Assembly: GCF_003384035.1 (NCBI RefSeq)
Contig: NZ_QQAK01000012.1
Location: forward strand, 310,001 to 374,000
Direction of reading: 5' to 3'
DNA: 64,000 nucleotides
DNA from: Sporosarcina sp. BI001-red
Lineage (GTDB): Bacteria; Bacillota; Bacilli; Bacillales_A; Planococcaceae
The notes under the pieces are model-generated. The model did no database searches. It was not told the DNA's origin and saw only the letters and a list, made by a program, of their open reading frames with translations. The translations under genes and the position numbers were made by a program. Positions 40,543 to 48,922 of this stretch are shown piece after piece (the first letter of the stretch is position 1; every line of letters begins with the position of its first letter).

Positions 40543-42983
40543 CTGCAACAGAACGCTTTCAGGACCTTCCGTTAGAGGAAGTTATCGGCGATCGCTTTGG
40601 TCGATATAGTAAATATATTATTCAAGATCGTGCATTACCCGATGCACGGGACGGCTTAAAGCCTGTACAACGACGTATTTTGTACGCTATGTACAATGAG
40701 GGCAATACACACGAAAAAGCGTTCCGTAAATCCGCAAAAACGGTCGGTAACGTAATCGGTAACTACCATCCACATGGAGATTCTTCCGTATATGAAGCGA
40801 TGGTGCGTATGAGTCAGGACTGGAAACTACGTCATATGATGATCGAAATGCATGGTAATAATGGTTCAGTTGATGGCGATTCTGCCGCTGCAATGCGTTA
40901 TACAGAAGCACGTCTTTCATCAATTGCAGGTGAAATGTTACGGGATCTCAACAAAGAGACTGTAGATTTCATCCCAAACTTTGACGATACAGAGCCAGAA
41001 CCAACTGTGTTACCTGCCCGGTTCCCGAACTTAATCGTCAATGGATCGACAGGAATTTCAGCAGGATATGCAACAGATATTCCACCTCATGCCTTGCATG
41101 AAGCGATTGATGCAGTCCTTATGCGTATGGACAATCCAGAAGCGACAGTAGATGAACTGATGACTGTCCTAAAAGGCCCTGATTTCCCGACTGGCGGAAT
41201 TATCCAAGGTACGGATGGCATCAAAGCTGCATATGAGACAGGAAAAGGACGAGTCATTGTCCGTTCCAAAACTGAAATCGAACAGTTGAAAGCCGGTAAA
41301 TCCCAGATTGTCATCACAGAAATCCCTTATGACGTCAACAAAGCCAATCTTGTGAAAAAGATGGATGAACTACGCGTTGATCGGAAGCTTGACGGGATTG
41401 CAGAAGTACGCGATGAATCGGACCGGACCGGACTCCGTGTTGTTATTGAACTAAAAAAAGACATAGATGGCGAGCCGATTTTGAAATACATGTTGAAGAA
41501 CTCCGACCTCCAAGTCGCATATAACTTCAATATGGTCGCAATTTCGGATAGACGTCCAAAGCTAATGTCTTTAGCTATGCTTCTTGATGCTTATATCGAG
41601 CATCAGAAAGAAGTGGTCACTCGACGCTCTGAGTACGATGTCCGAAAAGCTCAAGATCGTCTACATATCGTAGAAGGATTGATGAAGGCCTTATCTATTT
41701 TGGATGAAGTCATTCAGACAATCCGTAGCTCGAATGACAAGCGTGACGCAAAGAACAACTTGATCAGTCGATTTGAATTCTCTGAGATCCAAGCGGAAGC
41801 GATTGTTTCCTTGCAGCTTTATCGTCTGACAAATACCGATATCACTGAGTTGAAACAGGAACAAGACGAGTTGCGTAAGCTGGTTGAAGATCTCAATGCG
41901 ATTTTAAACAGTCCCGCTAAGCTATCCCGTTTGATCCAGAAAGAGTTACACGATGTCCGTAAGCGTTTCGCGGAACCTCGGAACTCTGTCATCGAAGAGA
42001 AAATCGAAGAATTGAAAGTTGATCTCGATATTCTGATTCCAAGTGAAGAAGTTGTCGTTTCAGTCACGAAAGAAGGATATGTAAAACGTACAGGCTTACG
42101 TTCGTATGGAGCTTCGAACGGGACTGGCATGACTATGAAAGAGTCCGACTATCCTGTACTCGAGCGTACGATGAATACGCAGCATCACTTGTTGCTGTTT
42201 ACGTCCCTCGGGAACTACATTTATCAACCAATCCATGAGCTTCCTGATATTAAATGGCGTGATCTTGGACAGCATATTTCAAGTATCGTATCTATGGAGC
42301 CGAGTGAGTCGATTGTGGCGGCGATCGGTCTGGAACAATTCGATGACATCCACTCGATCTTGACGGTTACAGCTAACGGGTTTGTGAAACTATCCAAGCT
42401 AGCTGACTTCCACGTTCAGCGCTTTGGTCGTGCGTACAAAGGGATGAATGTTAAAAAGGGCGACAGATTGCTAGATGCTCGCATCGTAAAGGGAAGTGAA
42501 GATGCAGTCATAGTCACGAATCAGGCTTACATTTTACGTTTTCCACTCAGCGATGTTGGTACGACAGGAGTTCGAACAGGCGGTGTCAAAGGCATCAACC
42601 TGAAAGCGGAAGACCAAGTCGTATCGATGGATGTCATTACGGATAGCTCAGCTTCTATTGTGATTGCAACACAGCGTGGTACTGTGAAACGCACAGCGTT
42701 AAAAGAAATTGAAGTCGGTTCACGTGCTCAACGCGGATTAATGATTTTGAAAGAGCTGAAGAAAAATCCATACCGAGTGATTGGAGCTAGGATCACGGGA
42801 TCTTCTGAAAAGCTCATTCTTACAACAGTAAAAGATGTTAAAACTGAAATCGAGCCGAATAGCCTGAGATTGTCGGATCGCCAATCCAACGGCAGCGCAG
42901 TGTCAGATGAAGCGAAAAATGGGGCAGCGAGTCGGTTGTACTATGAACCTACCGCCAAAACCGATAAACCTACATCTAAATAA
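40539..42983 (+). CDS. parC: DNA topoisomerase IV subunit A
   Basis: 814 residues. The catalytic tyrosine is Tyr121 (MRYTEARLS). The quinolone-resistance region HPHGDSSVYEAMVRMSQDW is wild-type: the serine equal to S. aureus GrlA Ser80 and the following glutamate are both intact. The C-terminal beta-pinwheel ends after about residue 780. It has no GyrA-box motif of gyrase that I can see, supporting ParC. Translation coupled to parE (ATGA overlap). Terminator at 42997. Confidence 0.95.
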   Translation: MTATERFQDLPLEEVIGDRFGRYSKYIIQDRALPDARDGLKPVQRRILYAMYNEGNTHEKAFRKSAKTVGNVIGNYHPHGDSSVYEAMVRMSQDWKLRHMMIEMHGNNGSVDGDSAAAMRYTEARLSSIAGEMLRDLNKETVDFIPNFDDTEPEPTVLPARFPNLIVNGSTGISAGYATDIPPHALHEAIDAVLMRMDNPEATVDELMTVLKGPDFPTGGIIQGTDGIKAAYETGKGRVIVRSKTEIEQLKAGKSQIVITEIPYDVNKANLVKKMDELRVDRKLDGIAEVRDESDRTGLRVVIELKKDIDGEPILKYMLKNSDLQVAYNFNMVAISDRRPKLMSLAMLLDAYIEHQKEVVTRRSEYDVRKAQDRLHIVEGLMKALSILDEVIQTIRSSNDKRDAKNNLISRFEFSEIQAEAIVSLQLYRLTNTDITELKQEQDELRKLVEDLNAILNSPAKLSRLIQKELHDVRKRFAEPRNSVIEEKIEELKVDLDILIPSEEVVVSVTKEGYVKRTGLRSYGASNGTGMTMKESDYPVLERTMNTQHHLLLFTSLGNYIYQPIHELPDIKWRDLGQHISSIVSMEPSESIVAAIGLEQFDDIHSILTVTANGFVKLSKLADFHVQRFGRAYKGMNVKKGDRLLDARIVKGSEDAVIVTNQAYILRFPLSDVGTTGVRTGGVKGINLKAEDQVVSMDVITDSSASIVIATQRGTVKRTALKEIEVGSRAQRGLMILKELKKNPYRVIGARITGSSEKLILTTVKDVKTEIEPNSLRLSDRQSNGSAVSDEAKNGAASRLYYEPTAKTDKPTSK

Positions 42984-42996
42984 CAAGTAAAAGATG

Positions 42997-43036
42997 AAAA
43001 GCACACGGGGCTATTAAAATTCTCGTGTGCTTTTTG
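42997..43036 (+). terminator. Intrinsic terminator after parC
   Basis: AAAAGCACACG pairs with CGTGTGCTTTT, long loop, T tract. Confidence 0.85.
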
Positions 43037-43041
43037 TGTTT

Positions 43042-43082
43042 CTATCGTATACTAATTCGGAAAGCGAATTAGTATACGATAG
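43042..43082. promoter_or_regulatory. 18-bp perfect inverted repeat before the MFS gene (operator candidate)
   Basis: CTATCGTATACTAATTCG (43042-43059) and its exact complement (43065-43082) around GAAAG. It ends 18 bases before the MFS start codon. No T tract. Its size and symmetry suit a TetR- or MarR-type operator over the promoter or leader. A hairpin in the 5' leader is the alternative. No regulator gene lies alongside. Confidence 0.75.
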
Positions 43083-43099
43083 AGAAAGTGGGACGGTGT

Positions 43100-44332
43100 A
43101 TGTGGAAAAATCGCAATGTTTGGATCATTCTATCTGGAGAACTGATCGCCGGGATTGGGTTATGGACCGGTATCATTGGAAATTTGGAGTTTATGCAAGA
43201 AAAGATCCCTTCGGACTTTGTGAAAGCACTGATCCTTTCAGTCGGACTTTTAGCGGGAATTCTAGTTGGACCCCTAGCTGGAAAGATTATTGATCAGCAC
43301 GCAAAGAAACGCATTTTAGTTATCGCAGGAGCTGGCCGTCTCATTAGCGTTGTCTTCATGCTCATCGCCATTGCAACGGATTCTGTCTGGTGGATGATTG
43401 CATTTGTCGTCAGCATTCAACTCGCGGCAACGTTTTACTTCCCAGCGCTACAAGCGGCAATTCCGCTCGTTGTGAAGGACAATGACCTATTGACGATGAA
43501 CGGGATGCACATGAACGTAGCGACCATTGCACGCGTCACAGGGACCGCGTTAGCAGGAGTTATCTTAGTCTACTGGTCGTTATCATCGCTTTATTGGATT
43601 TCAATCATTGCCTATGGCTTATTACTCATCTTCACATTCATGCTACGTATTGATGAAGGGGAGGGGACAGAGGCTGTTGTTAAAACTGAAGGCGCTAAAG
43701 GCGGCTTTATGGAAGTGTTTCCAGTGCTAAAAGCGTATCCAGCAGTCGGTATGACACTTGTGATGACTTTAATTCCGCTATTATTTCTAGGTTCTTTTAA
43801 TTTAGTTGTCATCAACATTAGTGAAATTCAAGATTCAGCGTCCATAAAGGGACTGATTTACACGTGTGAAGGTGTCGCGTTCATGATCGGGTCATTTGCG
43901 GTTAAGAAAATAGCATTGAAATGGCGAACAACAGTCATACTATTTTTCTTTGCAAGTATGGTGGCAGTCGCAGAATTCTTATTATTCTTCGCACAGAGCC
44001 AGTTTGCAACGTTAGCAGCATTTACAGTACTAGGATTCAGTTTAGGATGTTTTTTCCCAACAGCTATGGTGATTTTCCAGAAACAGATGCCGAAAGCGTA
44101 CCACGGAAGATTTTTCTCATTCCGAAATATGTTAGAACGAGTCGTATTCCAGGTGGTATTACTGGCGACTGGGGCATTTCTGGATATTGTAGGATTGCAA
44201 GTGATGGTCGTAGTATTTGGTGTAATCAGCATCAGTTTGACGGGGATATTTTTCTTACAAATGAAACAGCGTAAGATTCAGCTAGAAGAGCCAGTAACTG
44301 CGGATTCAATAATTCCGATGAAAAGCGTTTAA
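43100..44332 (+). CDS. MFS transporter
   Basis: About 410 residues, 12 hydrophobic segments. MFS motif A is seen as GPLAGKIIDQHAKKRILVIAG between helices 2 and 3. It resembles the MFS_3-type exporters (tetracycline/macrolide-like). The start is ATG 43100 or GTG 43088; the ribosome site is weak (GGGACGG), possibly because the hairpin upstream regulates access. Terminator follows. Substrate unknown; its operator suggests induction by a compound. Confidence 0.82.
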   Translation: MWKNRNVWIILSGELIAGIGLWTGIIGNLEFMQEKIPSDFVKALILSVGLLAGILVGPLAGKIIDQHAKKRILVIAGAGRLISVVFMLIAIATDSVWWMIAFVVSIQLAATFYFPALQAAIPLVVKDNDLLTMNGMHMNVATIARVTGTALAGVILVYWSLSSLYWISIIAYGLLLIFTFMLRIDEGEGTEAVVKTEGAKGGFMEVFPVLKAYPAVGMTLVMTLIPLLFLGSFNLVVINISEIQDSASIKGLIYTCEGVAFMIGSFAVKKIALKWRTTVILFFFASMVAVAEFLLFFAQSQFATLAAFTVLGFSLGCFFPTAMVIFQKQMPKAYHGRFFSFRNMLERVVFQVVLLATGAFLDIVGLQVMVVVFGVISISLTGIFFLQMKQRKIQLEEPVTADSIIPMKSV

Positions 44333-44359
44333 ATGAACGTGAACTAAATAGAAACCACA

Positions 44360-44396
44360 ATAAAACGCGACTTTAGCAGAAAAAGTCGCGTTTTAT
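44360..44396. terminator. Intrinsic terminator after the MFS gene
   Basis: 14-bp stem ATAAAACGCGACTT with its complement, T-rich tail. Confidence 0.85.
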
Positions 44397-44515
44397 AAAT
44401 TACATGGATAAAGCTTAATTTCGCTGTCTTGTCTCACTATCCTAAGTATACTTAATGATGATACGTAGCTTCCTATAATATATATTATGACGGGGGCGTC
44501 AAAAGAAAGCAACGA

Positions 44516-44965
44516 TTATTCAATTCGATATCTATGTTGCCCTACTTTTGCCCGCTCAACATCTATAAACTGCACCCCATACTCAATCACGTCATTCATG
44601 TACAACTTATGCTCACTCGCTAACGTGCGCACGCTTTCCAACAACTTCTTATCATAAGTCGTCTTATATTGAATCCGGTCTTTAGGACGCGTTTCTTTAT
44701 TGAATGTAATCGAACCTTGCTGCAATACAACTTTCATCCCATCTTCCAGCAAATAATTCACAAACGTTCCATGCTGATCTGCTAACTGTTTCAGTTGCTC
44801 CAAGATCTCTTGGCTGATAGATGTTCTGAATTTCACACGCGTTTCATCTGACGTTTGTCTCAGCATTCCATTCTCGTTAACCCACATTTGTTCTACAACT
44901 CCTTCATCATTAGTAAAACCGGCAAATTGAAAGGCTCCGCCGGCTGTTCGCATATCTGTTCGCAT
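44516..44965 (-). CDS. Tandem ribbon-helix-helix-like protein
   Basis: 149 residues holding two copies of one module: RVKFRTSISQEILEQLKQLA with YLLEDGMKVVL, and RIQYKTTYDKKLLESVRTLA with DVIEYGVQFID. Each has a beta-strand then two helices, the layout of ribbon-helix-helix DNA-binding domains, so a single chain may form a pseudo-dimer. The N-terminus has a short beta hairpin (GAFQFAGFTNDEG). Proteins of this look are sometimes labelled rRNA methyltransferase in databases, but no SAM-binding motif is present. Inference: DNA- or RNA-binding regulator. Confidence 0.6.
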   Translation of the reverse strand: MRTDMRTAGGAFQFAGFTNDEGVVEQMWVNENGMLRQTSDETRVKFRTSISQEILEQLKQLADQHGTFVNYLLEDGMKVVLQQGSITFNKETRPKDRIQYKTTYDKKLLESVRTLASEHKLYMNDVIEYGVQFIDVERAKVGQHRYRIE

Positions 44966-44990
44966 ACCCGTGAAATCGGCACTCTCTGTG

Positions 44991-45425
44991 TTAAAATTCC
45001 TTTTTAAAGACGAAACTCACTTTACTGTAGCCCATTTTTTCTTCATAAAAATGGTGTGCACTAGTACGCTGCAACCCTGAAGATAGTGCAATCGATTCGT
45101 AATTGTGTTTTTTCCCCCATTGCTCAACGTGTGCTAGTAACTTATCGCCATAGCCCTTAGATCGAGCCGATTTGTCCGTTACTAAGTCACATACCCATAT
45201 CGAGCGCCCATAATAGAGCGTAATCATCGGTTTAAAGCCGGTCACCGCTTTTAACACGTCATTAACCCGCAATCCGAACATCTGGTAACGTTCTTTTGCT
45301 CCAGATTCATACACGAGTTCCAAGTACTCTTCCATATTTAAATGGGTGCGGAGCTGATTCATAATCGGAAAAGCTTCAATCAAATCTTCTTCCGTCGTTA
45401 GTGGAACAATTGTACTTTCATCCAG
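44991..45425 (-). CDS. GNAT N-acetyltransferase, atypical start
   Basis: 130-144 residues with the GNAT core: DLVTDKSARSKGYGDKLLAH (acetyl-CoA loop) and SGLQRTSAHHFYEEKMGYSK. The only canonical in-frame start is TTG 45383, without a ribosome site. The frame is open upstream and encodes IVPLTTEEDLIEAFPIMNQL, which has the usual look of a GNAT N-terminus. A good GGAGG lies eight bases before a CTG at 45425; a CTG start is therefore plausible. Located just downstream of modC, so it may be on the mod transcript. Confidence 0.75.
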   Translation of the reverse strand: MDESTIVPLTTEEDLIEAFPIMNQLRTHLNMEEYLELVYESGAKERYQMFGLRVNDVLKAVTGFKPMITLYYGRSIWVCDLVTDKSARSKGYGDKLLAHVEQWGKKHNYESIALSSGLQRTSAHHFYEEKMGYSKVSFVFKKEF

Positions 45426-45451
45426 TGGAATCGCCTCCGAAACCCCGCCGC

Positions 45452-46123
45452 TTAGTGCACAGGGATTTCTTTCATTGTTCCACGACTCTCATTGACAATC
45501 AAGCCCTTTTTCAAATGGAGCACCCGATCCCCCAATTTTTCAGCCTCCGATCGGCTATGCGTCACAATTAGAAATGGAATTTTCCAGAGCTCATGCAAAC
45601 GAAGTAACTCATCTTGACACTCTTCTCGTGTCTCTTCATCTAAAGCGGATAAAGGTTCATCCAACAAAAGCAAATCAGGCTCTGCAGCAAGCGCACGAGC
45701 GAGTGCGACCCTCTGTTTCTCACCACCGGATATCTGATGAGGGTACTTGTTCAAGAGATGGCTGATGCCAAGCACCGTCAGTAATTGTTCGATGATGAAA
45801 CCAGTCGCCACAGTTTTTTGCTTATGAATGCCATAGTGAATATTACGCTCGACTGTCATATGCGGAAATAGCGCATACTCTTGAAATAAGTACCCGATAT
45901 TACGGGATCGGGCGGGTAATGAATTCTTCTTGCCATCAAAGAAACGCTTTTCATTGAGAGTGATTGTTCCACTGTCAGGTTCAGCCAGTCCAGCGATCGC
46001 TTGTAAAATAGTTGTTTTCCCCGCACCTGAAGACCCCGCAAGTACGATAATTTCATCATGTGCTTGAAAACTGACATCCAACTCGAAATGATCTAACTGT
46101 TTTCTGATTGCTACGTCTAACAT
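45452..46123 (-). CDS. modC: Molybdate ABC transporter ATP-binding protein ModC
   Basis: 223 residues. Walker A is GSSGAGKT, signature ISGGEKQR, Walker B LLLLDEP, switch His in IVTHSRSEA. It lacks the C-terminal MOP domain of E. coli ModC, as often in Firmicutes. Powers molybdate import with ModB. ATG 46123 has AGGTGA; 12 bases after modB. Confidence 0.92.
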   Translation of the reverse strand: MLDVAIRKQLDHFELDVSFQAHDEIIVLAGSSGAGKTTILQAIAGLAEPDSGTITLNEKRFFDGKKNSLPARSRNIGYLFQEYALFPHMTVERNIHYGIHKQKTVATGFIIEQLLTVLGISHLLNKYPHQISGGEKQRVALARALAAEPDLLLLDEPLSALDEETREECQDELLRLHELWKIPFLIVTHSRSEAEKLGDRVLHLKKGLIVNESRGTMKEIPVH

Positions 46124-46135
46124 CGAATCACCTAC

Positions 46136-46825
46136 CTATCGTTTTTCAGAAGCGAATCGTCTCAAGTTCCGTTTGCTCCACCAGTTTAACCATAGGATTG
46201 TACTGAATCCGAGCGCTGTAATAATGACAACCCAAAACGTCGCTTTCTCCATCTTCCCCGCCTCCACAGCAAAATAGATCGCCATTGGAATTGTATCCGT
46301 CTTACCAGGTATGTATCCAGCAAGCATCAGAGTCGCACCAAATTCCCCAAGGCCCCGAGCAAACGACAGAACGAGTCCCGCCAGCAATCCTGGCCACGCA
46401 AGCGGAAACGTGATGGTTCTGAAAACCCGCCATTCAGAAGCGCCCATTGTCCGCGCTGCATCCCCTAACTTATTATCCAGACTATCAAAAGCTGCAGCTG
46501 CACTCTGGTACATGAGTGGAAAACTGACGACAACGGATGCAATAACCGCAGCCGTCCAAGTGAATACGATTTGAATATCGAACGTTTCCAGTAACCAACT
46601 ACCAATCCAACCTTTTTTGCCTAGCAATATGAGCAAACCGAATCCGACAACGGTTGGTGGTAGCACAAGCGGCAACAAAAATAATGATTCAAAAATTGAT
46701 TTCCCGAAAAATTGCCGTTTCGCAAACAGGTGTGCAAGAAACACACCGAGCACAAACACTATAGCAGTGGAGATGACCGCCACTTTAACTGAAAGCAATA
46801 AAGGACTTAAATCCACATCATCCAC
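46136..46825 (-). CDS. modB: Molybdate ABC transporter permease ModB
   Basis: 229 residues, five to six helices, with the EAA motif EWRVFRTITFPLAWPGLLAGL and the downstream GLGEFGATLMLAG. ATG 46825 is ten bases after modA and has GGGAGG. Forms the membrane channel of the molybdate importer. Confidence 0.92.
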   Translation of the reverse strand: MDDVDLSPLLLSVKVAVISTAIVFVLGVFLAHLFAKRQFFGKSIFESLFLLPLVLPPTVVGFGLLILLGKKGWIGSWLLETFDIQIVFTWTAAVIASVVVSFPLMYQSAAAAFDSLDNKLGDAARTMGASEWRVFRTITFPLAWPGLLAGLVLSFARGLGEFGATLMLAGYIPGKTDTIPMAIYFAVEAGKMEKATFWVVIITALGFSTILWLNWWSKRNLRRFASEKR

Positions 46826-46834
46826 CTCCCTCTC

Positions 46835-47629
46835 TTACTTGAACCCGTACTTTGCAAGGGTTTCTTGACCTTGTTCATCGAGTAACGCATCTAAAAACTG
46901 CTGGGCTTCGTGTGCATGCTTAGACTCTTTCAAGACTGCGCCGGGATAGACAATCGGCTCATGCCAGCTCGGATCTGATTCAGCTAGCACTTTGACTTTA
47001 TCAGAAATGAACGCATCACTCGAATAGACAACCCCGTAATCCGCATTCCCGAGTTCAACTTGCGTGAGCACTTGTCGCACGTCTGACGCAAGCACAAGCT
47101 TGTCCTGCATCGGTTGCCAGAGCTTAAGGTGTTCGAACACTTCCTTTGTATAACGTCCAACAGGGACACTTTCTGGTTCACCAATGACGAAATGACGAAC
47201 CGTTGCAGGGTCAATATCTTCAAAACTGTTAATCGCTGAATTTGAATCTTGATTTGCAATCAAAACTAACACGTTTTTTGTGAAATCTGTCCGTGTAGAA
47301 ACGTCTAATAAGTCTTTCCCCTCAAGAGTATCCATATCTTTTTTACTTGCAGATAAAAACACATCGGCAGGCGCTCCGTTTTCAATCGAGGTAGCAAGCT
47401 TTCCAGAGCCGCCATACATGAACGTCAACTCCACGTTTTCATGTTCTTTTTCATACGTTTTCTTAAAATCGTCCAATGAGTCTGTTAAACTGGCTGCTGC
47501 AGAAATATGGAGTTCCACTTTATCTACAGTACTTGTTCCACTCCCTTCAGATGCTGGTTTCTCCTTTGAACACCCCGCCAGCAATAGCAGCATAACTCCC
47601 ATCATAATCACAATACTCCTTTTACTCAA
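46835..47629 (-). CDS. modA: Molybdate-binding lipoprotein ModA
   Basis: 264 residues. The lipobox LLAGC (Cys20) anchors it outside the cell. The type-II binding fold carries ISAAASLTDSLDDF, with the serine contact for the oxyanion, and FMYGGSGKLATSIENGAPADVF, the ModA signature. Captures molybdate or tungstate. TTG 47629 with GGGAGA upstream. First gene of modABC, divergent from its likely regulator. Confidence 0.93.
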   Translation of the reverse strand: MSKRSIVIMMGVMLLLLAGCSKEKPASEGSGTSTVDKVELHISAAASLTDSLDDFKKTYEKEHENVELTFMYGGSGKLATSIENGAPADVFLSASKKDMDTLEGKDLLDVSTRTDFTKNVLVLIANQDSNSAINSFEDIDPATVRHFVIGEPESVPVGRYTKEVFEHLKLWQPMQDKLVLASDVRQVLTQVELGNADYGVVYSSDAFISDKVKVLAESDPSWHEPIVYPGAVLKESKHAHEAQQFLDALLDEQGQETLAKYGFK

Positions 47630-47660
47630 ATCAATCTCCCTTTCCCTATTTATACTTAAT

Positions 47661-47753
47661 TATAACTACATATAACTAGTTATAACATAAGGGAACTCTC
47701 TTTATCTATATATAATTAAATAATTCTAACTATTATTACTTATAACTCGTTAT
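47661..47753. promoter_or_regulatory. Candidate operators between modA and its regulator
   Basis: TATAACTAGTTATA at 47671-47684 is a perfect 14-bp palindrome. A close copy TATAACTCGTTAT lies at 47741-47753, and a half-site TATAACT at 47661. The region is very AT-rich and lies between the divergent modA and HTH regulator genes, the expected place for a shared Mo-responsive operator. Confidence 0.65.
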
Positions 47754-47813
47754 GTCTATTGCAATAATTCTAAAAATGAGAGAAGATAGAAGAAAGAAAT
47801 GGAGGTTTTTAGG

Positions 47814-48806
47814 TTGAATGCACAACATAAAGCATCGTATACGACTGAAGATCTCGCTGACTTGCTTCAAGTATCAAAGCTAACCGTGTATGACCTTATA
47901 AAAAAAGGGGAAATCGTTGCCTACCGGGTTGGAAGGCAAATGAGGATCGACGCTTCTGACTTCGAAGCGTATAAAGACCGTATGAAAGGCGGTGCAGACC
48001 GCTCCGTGGCAGAACCACCTCCATTACAAAAAAATGAACCTGTCGCTCCAACCGTTTTGGAGAAACAATCTCTCCCTCCTTTTTCTCCGCCACGTACAAT
48101 GCAACACGTAATCATTAGTGGGCAAGATGTTACACTCGATTTGTTGGCAAACGCAATTTCCGCAACTTCTAGTAACTATCGAACGCTTCGTTCCAACACC
48201 GGCAGTTTAAATAGTTTGCTTGCACTCGTTCAAGGAGAAGCAGATCTCGTCAGTACTCATCTATTTGATGGAGACACAGGTTCTTATAACATCCCTTACA
48301 TACGACGGATTTTAATCGGGCGTGAATATATAGTTGTCAACCTACTCTCTCGTTCGGCTGGTTTCTACGTACAACCTGGAAATCCGAAGAATATTACAAG
48401 CTGGCGTGATTTAAACCGTAACGATGTCCAGATTGTCAATCGTGAATTGGGATCCGGAATTCGAGTATTAACGGATGAACGACTGCGACTTGAGGGTGTT
48501 CTTCCAAAGACCATAATGGGTTATGAAAATATTGAGATGACCCATTTAGCAGTAGCAAGTAAAGTAGCATCAGGAGAAGCGGATATCGGTGTGGGGATTG
48601 AAAAAATTGCCAACCTAGTCAATGTTGACTACATCCCAATGACCAACGAGCAGTATGACTTAGTCATGCTGAAGCATGAAAGCAATAAGGAATTTAGGGA
48701 AACAGTACTCAGCATCTTACAATCTGACTCTTTCAAGAAAGAGCTTTCCACTATTAAAGGATATGACTTCTCTCAAATGGGACGAATTTTATATGATACC
48801 CCCTAA
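47814..48806 (+). CDS. HTH/periplasmic-binding-like regulator (molybdate-linked)
   Basis: 330 residues. An excisionase/MerR-type helix-turn-helix sits at the N-terminus (YTTEDLADLLQVSKLTVYDL and YRVGRQMRI). After a proline-rich linker comes a PBP_like ligand domain (ISGQDVTLDLLANAI...), the type seen in ModE-like one-component sensors. Likely binds molybdate or molybdopterin inside the cell and controls modABC. TTG 47814 has GGAGG eight bases upstream; a longer frame from 47799 overlaps that site. Divergent from modA. Confidence 0.82.
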   Translation: MNAQHKASYTTEDLADLLQVSKLTVYDLIKKGEIVAYRVGRQMRIDASDFEAYKDRMKGGADRSVAEPPPLQKNEPVAPTVLEKQSLPPFSPPRTMQHVIISGQDVTLDLLANAISATSSNYRTLRSNTGSLNSLLALVQGEADLVSTHLFDGDTGSYNIPYIRRILIGREYIVVNLLSRSAGFYVQPGNPKNITSWRDLNRNDVQIVNRELGSGIRVLTDERLRLEGVLPKTIMGYENIEMTHLAVASKVASGEADIGVGIEKIANLVNVDYIPMTNEQYDLVMLKHESNKEFRETVLSILQSDSFKKELSTIKGYDFSQMGRILYDTP

Positions 48807-48837
48807 AACACTCTTTCCTAATTGGAAAGAGTGTTTT
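48805..48837 (+). terminator. Terminator after the mod regulator
   Basis: AAAACACTCTTTCC pairs with its complement across TAATT. Confidence 0.9.
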
Positions 48838-48887
48838 TCCTTCTCAGCTTTACATAATACTATTATGGTAAAGTCCGACATAAAAAA

Positions 48888-48914
48888 ACAGCCTTGCCTG
48901 TTTAGCAAGACTGT
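48888..48914 (-). terminator. Terminator of the LCP/AI-2E operon
   Basis: 10-bp stem with one mismatch, then seven U on the - strand. Confidence 0.8.
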
Positions 48915-48922
48915 CCCTACCT

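Noticed and set aside
44516..44965. rRNA methyltransferase
   Set aside because: No SAM-binding motif; the chain is two repeats of a small strand-helix-helix module.
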